A stretch of 64,000 nucleotides of DNA, taken from assembly GCA_025642075.2 (NCBI GenBank), contig JAODUO010000070.1, positions 1 through 64,000 on the forward strand, given 5' to 3'. The DNA is from Ridgeia piscesae (lineage: Eukaryota > Annelida > Polychaeta > Sabellida > Siboglinidae). Both the position numbers and the translations under genes were made by a program. Shown one piece after another: positions 36,601 through 48,600 of this stretch. The number at the start of each line of letters is the position of its first letter. The stretch's first letter is position 1. Under the pieces are notes generated by a model. It saw only the letters and a program-made list of their open reading frames with translations, ran no database searches and had not been told where the DNA came from.

Positions 36601-39600
36601 TATTTTATGTGTTAAACCTACTACCGCGACAGTCGCTACCACTACCCTGTCAAGTAGGCTATTTTATGTGTTAAACCTACCACCATGACAGTCGCTACCA
36701 CTACCCTGTCAAGTAGGCTATTTTATGTGTTAAATCTACTACCGCGACAGTCGCTACCACTACCTTGTCAAGTAGGCTATTTTATGTGTTAAACCTACCA
36801 CCATGACAGTCGCTACCACTACCTTGTCAAGTAGGCTATTTTATGTGTTAAACCTACCACCATGACAGTCGCTACCACTACCCTGTCAAGTAGGCTATTT
36901 TATGTGTTAAATCTACTACCACGACAGTCGCTACCACTACCCTGTCAAGTAGGCTATTTTATGTGTTAAATCTACTACCACGACAGTCGCTACCACTACC
37001 CTGTCAAGTAGGCTATTTTATGTGTTAAACCTACCACCATGACAGTCGCTACCACTACCCTGTCAAGTAGGCTATTTTATGTGTTAAATCTACTACCGCG
37101 ACAGTCACTACCACTACCTTGTCAAGTAGGCTATTTTATGTGTTAAATCTACTACCGCGACAGTCGCTACCACTACCCTGTGAAGTAGGCTATTTTATGT
37201 GTTAAACCTACTACCGCGACAGTCGCTACCACTACCCTGGGAAGTAGGCTATTTTATGTGTTAAACCTACTACCGCGACAGTCACTACCAAGTAATAGAA
37301 TGTCAAATGTAAAATAAGTTGCAATTTTTTCTCTCTGGTTCCATAGTGATTTTGTGGCCATTTTTTAAATGGCCACCAAGTTTAATTTCCCCTTATTTTA
37401 ATAACAGTTTCATCTAGAGCAATAATTTTTGTGTGTGGAAATATGTTTCATGGCACAACCCAGCTAACAAAATCAGGTTATCAGAATGTTATTTCTATTT
37501 TACGATAACGTTAGCTGGTAACGTTCTCCTAATGTTTTTTAGGAAAGTTTTCTTTACGTTCCCTTAACGTTATATATTTGTTACTGCATAACCTAATTAC
37601 AACCTGCTAACATTACGGGAACGTTACGTGTTTGCTGGGAGATCTATATACCCACTCTGACTGTGACACAAGGACAGTCTTGAATACAACAGAATTAAAC
37701 ACACGAACACAATTTATGTTTTGTTAATGATGACTGATTCTTAGTTTGTACATGCAGAAAATGACTTATAATGGTATTTTAGCATATATACTATCAAGTC
37801 ATAACAGCAACATGCTAGGAATACTTATGCATTGTTTATTGCATATCAAACATATATTGATATGACATCAGATTAAGTACATCATTGCTACAAAACAAAT
37901 GCATCATCAGTTACATCTAGCAAAAAAAAACCAGTATGCTGTGTCTAAGTAAGAAAATGGTATATGCAACAATGTAATTATGTAACAAAGGTAAGCACCT
38001 ATTGTTAAAGGCCAGACTGACCCATCTCCATGACTCATCTAGTTGATATGGCGGAGGTGAAATGAGCACACACTGACAATGTTGAAACTTGTTTCTTAAA
38101 ATCAAGGTGGCGATCAATGACAACACCAAGGTTATGAACAAATCTTGAGGCAGTAATCGTGGCGTCCCCTACACGTATAACACTACCGTCAACAAGTGCA
38201 GTGGCCGAGGCAGTCTTTGGTATTACCGGCTGATATTCGGTTTTGTTGTTATTCATACACATGTAGATAGATGCCATCCACATATTGACATCTCAACAGA
38301 CCTCCATGCATCGTAGAGTAGCTGATAATGCTGTCGCTGTTAGATCAAAACGACAGTACAACTGCAGGTCATCAGTGTAGTGATGGAAACAAAGTCCATA
38401 CGCCAATGGGCGAATGAGCTGAACCTTGCGGGACATCAGATGTCACACGTGTTGTATTTGATGACGCATCATGAATGACAACTCGCTGGGTCCGTCCCTC
38501 CAGATAGGATTGCAGCCAGGCAAGCGCCTTGCCAACAAAGCCGTAACGCAATTGAAGCTGCTGGATCATTATGTTGTGATTGACAGTGTCAAAGGCCGCA
38601 CTGAAGTCAATCACAACAAGTGCTGTGCCTTGTCTATTGTCCATAGCTGCTATCATGGCACTTGTTACACACAACAACGCTGTTTCTGTTGAATGGTTCT
38701 TCCAGTAGGCTGATTGGAAACAATCTTTCATTCGCTGTTCAGAAATATGAGAGATAATTCTACGTGCGACAACTTTCTCGATGACTTTTCCCAAGTGGCT
38801 TAGATTGCTAATTGGGCGGTAGTTACTGAGTATGTCCTTGTTGAGTGATTGCTTCTTGAGCTATGGCCGGACAGTTGCATGCTTAAGCAGTGCAGGCATG
38901 ACTGCATTCTCGAGTGAAGCATTAGTAACATATGTGATGATAGGCACCATAGTTTCCACGTTGTCACTTAGTTGTTTAGTAGGTAATGGGTCGAGTATGC
39001 ATGTTTTACCCCTAATGGCAAGAATATTAGAAATTTTGGCAGTTGTAGTTGGCTCAAAGACTTTGATGGATGCAGTAAAACAAGGGGTTTCGCCAGGTTC
39101 TGGGTCAACAGCAGTAGTGCGGTGCAAATTAACCAGTAATTTGTCGATCTTTTCTTGGAAGAAACGTGAGAATGTTTCACAACCATCCACCATTGAGCAA
39201 AATTTGTGATTTTGCAACCGTTGGACGTCAAATCAACTAAGAATGCTAAACATGTCCTTGTTATTAGCATTCTGGAATTGTCCGCAATAGTGTTGGGTTT
39301 TCTTCCTAGCAATCATTGTTGTGCAGTCGTCGCAAGCTTTGATGTATATATGGCGATGTATTTCAAGCTGTGTTCTTCTCCACACATTCTCACACGATCG
39401 CCTCTTCCTTCTTGCGTGTGTCATGCCACGGTTGCTGCGAATTGCTCTTTATACGCACATTGTGCCAAGGAGCGTGCTTGTCTAGGCAGTCAGAAAGACA
39501 AGTGTTGTAGGTCAATATTAAATCATCTACGTGTTGACCATCAACAAGGCCACACATAGTGGAACACGTAGATTTGATGTCATCACAGAAAGCCGCAGCA

Positions 39601-42600
39601 TCCATGTTACAGAAGTTGCGCTTCGCAATTACTGAAGTTCTGTTTTATGGGTGGGTGAATTAACATGTTGCAATAGATTGAACGCATCAAGCAGATTACA
39701 AAGTGGTTCTGATTTCGTTACATCATCAAAATGAATGTTGAAGTCACCAGCTATGATGGTTGGTGTAACGGAAACAGATACATCAGTAAATAAGCATTCA
39801 AGTTCAGTATAGAATTCAGATGAAGTTCCCGATGATCGACTTGAAGCAGATGGATGACACACATATTGAATGATATAGAATCTGCTGCAGAGAACTGCAT
39901 GTGCAACAGTTCAAATGTATTGCAATGGAGACTAGGAAGAATCTTCGTTGCAAATGTGTTGCGGTGCAAGATTGCAACTCCGCCGCCACGACGAGATGAT
40001 CTTGCCACATGCTAGAAGACAAACCCGGGTGGTGTCACTTCAGCGATAACAAGGTCGTCACCAGTTTTTCTCAACCACGTCTCGGTAATTGCTACGATAT
40101 CGCATTCATGTTCACAAACGTATTTGTTCATTTGGAGTGCTTTATTGCATACCGATCGAGCATTTAGCAATGTAACTTTGATGATTGGTGTATGATGTGG
40201 CACAACTGACAAAGTACTTACATATGTCAAGTTCGCTTTGACACTGCATAGCTGACGAACAGTTCCTGGAGTATCTTCACAGCGGTTCGTGATCCATGTT
40301 TCAATTGGACGCCCTGCAGGACTCGCCGGTGCCAAGGTTGTTGTCACTACTGACACTGTCATCATCACTGCCGACGGTATCGTTGTCGCTGCCAACAGTA
40401 TCGTTGTCGGTGCCGACGGTGTCATTGTCGCTGCCGACGGTATCATTGTCGCTGCCCACGGGATCGTTGTCGCTGCCAACGGGATCGTTGTCGCTGCCAA
40501 CAGTGTCGTTTTAGCTGCCTACGGTCTCATTGTCGCTGCCAACGATATCGTTGTCGCTGTCGACTGTTTCACTGTAGCTGCCGATTGTATCGTCCGTGTC
40601 GTTGTCGTTGTTGCTGCCCACGGTGTCGTTGTTGCTGCCCACGGTGTCATCATTGTTGCTGCCCACGGTGTCGTTGTCATTGTCGCTGCCCACGGTGTCG
40701 TCATTGTTGCTGCCCACGGTGTCGTTGTTGCTGCCCACGGTGTCGTTGTCATTGTTGCTGCCCACGGTGTCGTTGTCATTGTTGCTGCCCACGGTGTCGT
40801 TGTCATTGTTGCTGCCCACGGTGTCGTTGTCGTTGTTGCTGCCCACGGTGTCGTTGTCATTGTCGCTGCCCACGGTGTCGTCATTGTCGCTGCCCACGGT
40901 GTCGTTGTCGTTGTTGCGCCCACCGGTGTCTGTCGTCGTTGTTGCTGCCCACGGTGTCGTTGTCATTGTTGCTGCCCACGGTGTCGTTGTCATTGTTGCT
41001 GCCCACGGTGTCGTTGTCATTGTTGCTGCCCACGGTGTCGTTGTCATTGTTGCTGCCCACGGTGTCGTTGTCATTGTTGCTGCCCACGGTGTCGTTGTCG
41101 TTGTTGCGCCCACGGTGTCGTCGTCGTTGTTGCTGCCCACGGTGTCGTTGTCATTGTTGCTGCCCACGGTGTCGTTGTCATTGTTGCTGCCCACGGTGTC
41201 GTTGTCATTGTTGCTGCCCACGGTGTCGTTGTCATTGTTGCTGCCCACGGTGTCGTTGTCATTGTTGCTGCCCACGGTGTCGTTGTCGTTGTCGCTGCCC
41301 ACGGTGTCGTTGTCATTGTCGCTGCCCACGGTGTCGTTGTCATTGTTGCTGCCCACGGTGTCGTTGTTGCTGCCCACGGTGTCGTTGTCATTGTTGCTGC
41401 CCACGGTGTCGTTGTCATTGTCGCTGCCCACGGTGTCGTTGTCATTGTTGCTGCCCACGGTGTCGTTGTTGCTGCCCACGGTGTCGTTGTCATTGTTGCT
41501 GCCCACGGTGTCGTTGTCATTGTTGCTGCCCACGGTGTCGTTGTCATTGTTGCTGCCCACGGTGTCGTTGTCATTGTTGCTGCCCACGGTGTCGTTGTCA
41601 TTGTTGCTGCCCACGGTGTCGTTGTCATTGTTGCTGCCCACGGTGTCGTTGTCATTGTCGCTGCCCACGGTGTCGTTGTCATTGTCGCTGCCCACGGTGT
41701 CGTTGTCATTGTTGCTGCCCACGGTGTCGTTGTCATTGTTGCTGCCCACGGTGTCGTTGTCGTTGTCGCTGCCCACGGTGTCGTTGTCGTTGTTGCTGCC
41801 CACGGTGTCGTTGTCGTTGTTGCTGCCCACGGTGTCGTTGTCGTTGTCGCTGCCCACGGTGTCGTTGTCGTTGTCGTTGTTGCTGCCCACGGTGTCGTTG
41901 TCATTGTCGCTGCCCACAGTGTCGTTGTCGTTGTCGCTGCCCACGGTGTCGTTGTCATTGTCGCTGCCCACGGTGTCGTTGTCATTGTCGCTGCCCACAG
42001 TGTCATTGTCGTTGTTGCTGCCCACGGTGTCGTTGTCGTTGTTGCGCCCACAGTGTCGTTGTCGTTGTTGCGCCCACGGTGTCATTGTCATTGTTGCTGC
42101 CCACGGTGTCGTTGTCATTGTCGCTGCCCACGGTGTCGTTGTCGTTGTTGCTGCCCACGGTGTCGTTGTCGTTGTTGCTGCCCACGGTGTCGTTGTCATT
42201 GTTGCGCCCACAGTGTCATTGTCGTTGTTGCTGCCCACGGTGTCGTTGTCGTTGTTGCTGCCCACGGTGTCGTTGTCGTTGTTGCGCCCACAGTGTCATT
42301 GTCGTTGTTGCTGCCCACGGTGTCGTTGTCGTTGTTGCGCCCACAGTGTCATTGTCGTTGTTGCGCCCACAGTGTCATTGTCGTTGTTGCTGCCCACGGT
42401 GTCGTTGTCGTTGTCGCTGTCGCTGCCTACAGTGTCCTCAGTTCAGCGTAAATCCACAGAAACACACAGTAATTAGGAGAGCACAATTAGGCCTGCTGCC
42501 TGCTAGACGCTACCTCATTTTGATAACCCATCTTCAAAAACCGAGAAAATCAACATAAACTATTGGTGAGCTATAATAAACTACAAGAACGATTAAATAC

Positions 42601-45600
42601 ATGCTCTATACAGCTTGGTCACCGTATACCACAAGTGGTTCCACATAGTCGATACTTATGCGTTAAAACGCTTTGAATGCCAAAGCTTGCCAACGCCTGA
42701 ATAGCGGCCTGCCGTACAGAAGTGTCGCAAGTGGTGAGGCTGCTAAATGGACATGCCGTATGGAAATGATTAAAAACGTAAACTTGACAGAGCTAAACTT
42801 GTAAACAATGAAATATATAAATAATGACGACATTTAGATTTTGGCACCGTATGGAAGCCATCTTGGATTATAACAAAGCCAAGCAAGTGGCCATCCAGCC
42901 AAAATTTGATTAAAACACCAAGAACTATTGAATAATGCAAAAAACTATTGTAAACAGACACTGCAAGGTTCCTGTGCTGAGCCACCCGACGAAATGCTGA
43001 TTTATGATTAGTCATGGGCATAGGACATGAGATACACAAGTATCTGCACAATAATTTATGATGTGTATTTATTTGCAGCAGATCCAGGATCAGCAGGAGA
43101 ACCAGAACCAGAACCAACACCACCAGAACCAGCAGTAGAACCAACAAAAGCAGAATCAGTAGTAGAACCAACACAAGCAGAATCAACACTAGCAGAACCA
43201 ACAGTAGCAGGAGAACCAGTAGACGAGCCAAAACAAAAGGCAACACAGGCAGAAGTAGAAACAGAAGCAAAAGCAACAGAAGCATCACCAACGGTGGCAG
43301 GACCAGGCAAAAAGGAAGAAGCAAAGCCTGTTGTGGGCAAGCCATCTAATACTACTTCCGGAAAGACACAGACTGGTAAGATATTTTGTCATTTATGTAT
43401 AGAAATGATAATAGATAGAAAATACCATGTTTTCAACAGCATGAATAAAACCAAAATTAATATATTTAAATAACAGTTTATAGAATGTTATGTTTAAGCC
43501 ATGAAAGATGATAAAGGCTGGAGTTCCATGGTATATCATGATAGACCTTTGGTGTGTATAGTAAGGGTGCTTACAAGGCTCAATTTGGTTGAAATCCATA
43601 TTGTTGACTTACAGTTTTGTAAAAAAAAACTGTTGTGGGCATGTCAGATTTTTGATAAGAATGAGTGTTATCATTTTACCAAATATTCTACTAGGTTGCG
43701 TACTATCATATACGTGCATACATGTGACGAGTTATTCATAAATACAAGTTGTTATTTGTTAAGATGTTTGCACCATTGTGGGAATGCATATATCCTTATG
43801 AAACTACTGAAATGACTATCATGTATCCAGGTACTACAATGTATCCAGGTACACCTTATAAATGTACAACAATAATTATTTTTGGACAAGTATTATTTTA
43901 TTTGTTGAATGTGCAGTGTGCTGTTTGGGACACCAAATATAATTATTTTGTGCACAGTATGTTTTCGGAGAGCTGAGAATTGAATAAATTTTAATTGTTC
44001 GAATACATACCGCCACTATGGTACAGTCTTATACCATGGACTGAGCCTCCCATGCTGTTAATGCTTTTCATGGGTCACTGTATGTACAGTTGGAAATTCC
44101 ACAACCACCCCAAACAAATTCACTATACTAACACCCTCAGCCCAGCAAACAAACTTCATCACTTTTAACACATGAATGTACTATTTCAGCGATTTTTCAA
44201 TGTTACAAATGTGGCGACCAGAGTAATCTCCAGAAGAGCTGCAAGAAGATAACTAAGGCTACACCGCTAACCACCTGTAGTAAAAAAGAATGCTGGGTGA
44301 GTGCATGTACATTGAAGTCTGTTGAGTCATCTGTGAATCTTCTTAATTTTTACCACCACCAAAACATTATTCTTATACAGTGTGGGAGTTACATTGTTAA
44401 AGGGAAACAATAGGCAGTGTTTTTGGTGATATGGGCCTGCCAAAGTTAATAAAAAGTAAAAACTTCCAGTAACAGTCGGCGGTTTGCTAGAAATCTTTTT
44501 AGAACACACAGCCATAGAAAGTCTATGGTCTAAACCGTCTTAAAAACAGAATGACTTAGTGGAGTCAAATTGGTCGGCGTGAACTGTGCATATGTTTAAC
44601 TTTCTCACCTAACCATGAAAACGACCATCAACAGCCACTAAACTTTTCACATATCTCACATACATATACTATGTTACAAAAAATCACTTGCATTTCTCTA
44701 ACAAAGAAACTTCATAAAAGAAATGCATAAATCTCGACAGATGGCAACTCGACGTATTCGGCTACAAGCAACTCCGATGCTACAGTAAACTACATGTAAT
44801 ATAAAACTTTCATCAGCATTTTTTAAAATATGGAACTATGGTTTACCAAAAAGACTCTGCAGGGCTGGACTCGTTCGACCGGATCGAGTGTCATGAATGT
44901 TAAGAAGACCAAGGTAGAGATCTTCCCCTGACACCTTATGTTTTCTCCATAGCCACTTTGCAGCTTGTACCGTCATTCTGGCCATATGTTTGGCATAACC
45001 GTTGCCTGGCTGCGACTGCTGATGTTGTTCTCGCTCTAGCTGACTAATGTTTGCGGTGTACCACGTCAACAGAAAGTGTTCTCAGTTTTCTGACCAGTGT
45101 TTTGGAGGCTGTTTCTGGAATGAACTATGGTAATCTGTCGTTATAATGGTCCCTTCCAGCCCACCCGAATGAATCTGACTCTACTTTGTGCCAGCTAGGG
45201 TAGTGCCAGCAACTCAGTTGTGACCAATCACCCTGCAGGTCAGGAACAAGTAACACCAGGGCCAGCAGTCGGTGTCGGAGCACATACGTGAACAGTCATT
45301 TTAGTCATTCATTCTTCTGCGGAACCGCAAAATTCCATGTTCGCAAACCCGATTTGGCCATTTCTGTGATTCGTCCAAGTCAGAATTTTCATTTTTTTAA
45401 TTTTTTAAAATTTTTAATAATAAACTGGTCAAAAATGGATAACAAATTAAACTTTTGTCTCGATTCCTGACGTGCCGTAGATCGCTTTCACGACCATCCT
45501 TTTAAATGTAAGGTTATCTAGGAACTGCGAGTCAGGGCACAACTTACAATTTGCATAGCTGCATATCATTATAACAGTAGAAGACCAAATAGGGCCGATT

Positions 45601-48600
45601 TTACTGCGCTTTGCGTCAGTAATTTACATTCCCATTCATACGGTTGGAATTGGGAAAGTGTCGTACCAGTGGAAAACTTACAGATAGTTCTAACCAAAAT
45701 ATTACGCCATGATCAGCCAATGTTGTCACAGGTTTCCCGCACACCCGGTCAGGCTGTTTTTGATTTGCATCACTTCGATGATGTATTGACTTATTTTAAG
45801 TTTCCCCGTCAACATATCAGCAAAATGCCTTACAATAGCCATGCATAGAGTTACACCAATTCAGGCAGTTAGACTGACTTTGGGTGCTCTTTTGAAGTGG
45901 ACTTTCAGCAAGTTGCCGGCGAGTAACGTGGGCCATAGTGGTGTAGGCATAACTGGAGATTGCCAGGGCCAGGTTGCCATAGATTGCAGAAATGTTCTTG
46001 AATTTGAATTGTTTGTTTGAGTACCCTGGAAATGTTCTTGAATTTCACTGAATGTTCTTGAAGAGTGTTATGAACATCAAGCACAATAGTGGTGAAACGT
46101 CGACGAAAGAATTATAGTAATATTTTGCAAAACCAACATGGCGGTAACACGATTAACTAGATGGCACATGAACTAGTAATGAACACGATCGCACGATGTC
46201 ATCACTCGAACACGTGAGCCAATCAGATGCACTCTCTCGTTGCATGTCTGGCCACTCGCCAATCAGATGCACTCTTTCTTCGCATGTCTGGCTACTCGCC
46301 CACCACCGTCTATAGTATTTACTTTATGGTTGACATAATCACCAGCTGCAACTGAAAGGTGATTGCAAATTTAGATACAAGTAGTTTAGTGGACAATAAT
46401 TATAAAATAGGATCGGGAAAGATCTCCATGACATGCAAAATTTAGTGCTCTGCACGAAGCAATCTAAAAATAAATTTGTCACATACAATGTTTGTGAGCT
46501 TGCCTGTGATTCCCATAAATCGGCAACACAGGCATTGCATTGCTAGCATAACACTCAAGAGGCTAGGTCAAATATAATCTTTTGGAAAGGGAATGAAGGA
46601 AGGAATCCCCCAAGGAAATATCTAGTAGATTGAATAATAGGGGAATACCAGGGAACCAGTGGCAACAGTTCAGGGCTTTATGCAGGATCACATTTTTGCC
46701 AGTCACGACTTTGGGTAAAAACCTAATGATACATGTCTACAATTTTTTTTTTACTATGCTATCTTATTTTTTATATGCAATAACACAACAACAATAATAT
46801 AATAATGTGTTATTTAATGACATTTTTCAATTATTATAACCATGCCTAATAAAAAAGTTGCATTATGTCGCAGTGTAAATAACTAAATTACGTAAATTAT
46901 GCAGTCATTATATACAGTACGCTCAAGCAATGTTACATGTCTACAACAAATTATAAATAAATCTTCAAAAACAACCTCATTGCCGTACTCTTCATAACAA
47001 AATAATACATTCTGTAAAATCATCATAAACGAAGTACACCATTTTACCTTCGCAATTACTACAAAACATCAATAAAATAATACGTAGATATCGGCGGTGG
47101 TGAAGGTGTTGCCGTAACAGTTGGCGTCGGTTTTGCCGTGAAAAACTTCGTTATTGTGGTTAGTTTGCGAACCTTCGGCTTCGGAGGTGGAGGCATCGCG
47201 TGGACGATAATATGTAATGTTTATTCGTAGCCACGTGAGTCGCTAACGAGGCCTCGTTTTAAAGTTGATAATTCCCGGGAGTCACTCCAGACATAAACGC
47301 CATAAAGTCGAAATGTTAATAATATACAGGCATATAATACTTGTATATTTTATTACGGATATAAATTCCCTCATGTATATGTAATTTATATGTATTTTTG
47401 ACGCTTTGAAATGTGCGCATAATCCGTATTATGAAGTTTGCGTTACTAGTTAATTCATGCCCATTATTATTGACGTGTGACACCCCAACGGAATTAACCA
47501 ATCACGTATGCTATTTGCGAAATGGTTGTTGGGGCATTAACGCATTGCTTTGACCCCTCTAGCAGCAAATGAAACCACATGTACGATTGCCGCTGTGATT
47601 AGGCACCCTACACGCGTACGTAAAATGAGCTTCTTGCGCTGCGCTACTGCTACGCCTGCAGTGTACGCGTGAATAGTGTGCTGGTAGGCATCTTTGAGCG
47701 CCGTGCTAGGAATTCACAGTACTGGAAATATTTGTTTCTGGGGGATACAGAACACGTTATATTCCAGTGATGACACGGTGACACCCGTCATATAAACTGC
47801 CAGGACGGGGCCTTATCACACTGTGACGGGTTGTCACCCGTCCTCGAAAAATTTCCCCCGTCCATATTTGAAATTGCCCGTCCAAATGACGGGTGGACGG
47901 GTCTCTAGATAAAGCTATGCAACAGTTTGTTTTAAATAACATCACATATTCAGTGTGACAGTGATCTTGGGTTATTCTTCCGAGGATCTTAGGACATGTG
48001 TGGGTTTTACAATGTATCATGTCTTATTGTGTTTCGAAAATGATATACAGTCCAATTGTTTGCAGAGTACTGCAAACATTCAGTTTTTATTCATGGTGTG
48101 GTGTTTCAGTACATTTACACATAAAAGTAATGGGTTTGAGATTTTCTGCCAAATTTGAAGGTGTATTACAAGAAAGTAATCTGAAAATACCCTGGGTTGT
48201 ATCACGGACAATGGTGTTTTTATTTTGTTCCATTTTATCCCCTCCTTCCTCAGATAGCCATGCCGTGTGCAAATGTTCCTCACAAGTGACTTGCCTCCTC
48301 TCACATGCCTGTTTAATTACATCTGCGAAATACTGGTGCAGACATGTTTTTTCTCTGAAAAAATTACAAATGAATACTCCTTCATAAAATATAATATACC
48401 AGTTGTGTATAGTGCTTGCTGTGTAGCATTTCCAGAATTCCTAGAAACAGAAGTCTCGGTCGGTGGACATGATCTCCAAGCTGAAACTCATAACGCTTTT
48501 GGTCTGCAATTAACTTGAAAATGCCAGCTGCTTAAATAATTTGTGGTATGGATTAATTTTTAAAACTTTTTTATTACTGTTTCAAAATTAGATGTCGATG

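Noticed and set aside
29135..37290. CRISPR-like regular array
   Set aside because: Repeats are contiguous 58-59-bp monomers without unique spacers, in an animal intron; it is a satellite.
38372..38794. Reverse-transcriptase frame as a functional gene
   Set aside because: Neighbouring frames need several frameshifts and the FADD block is missing; it is part of a dead LINE.
40289..42558. Five overlapping open frames of 130-720 codons (VAAHGVVVI, NDNDTVGSN and similar)
   Set aside because: All derive from a stop-free 27-bp repeat unit; frames on both strands are equally open, and no unique coding sequence or splice context supports any of them.
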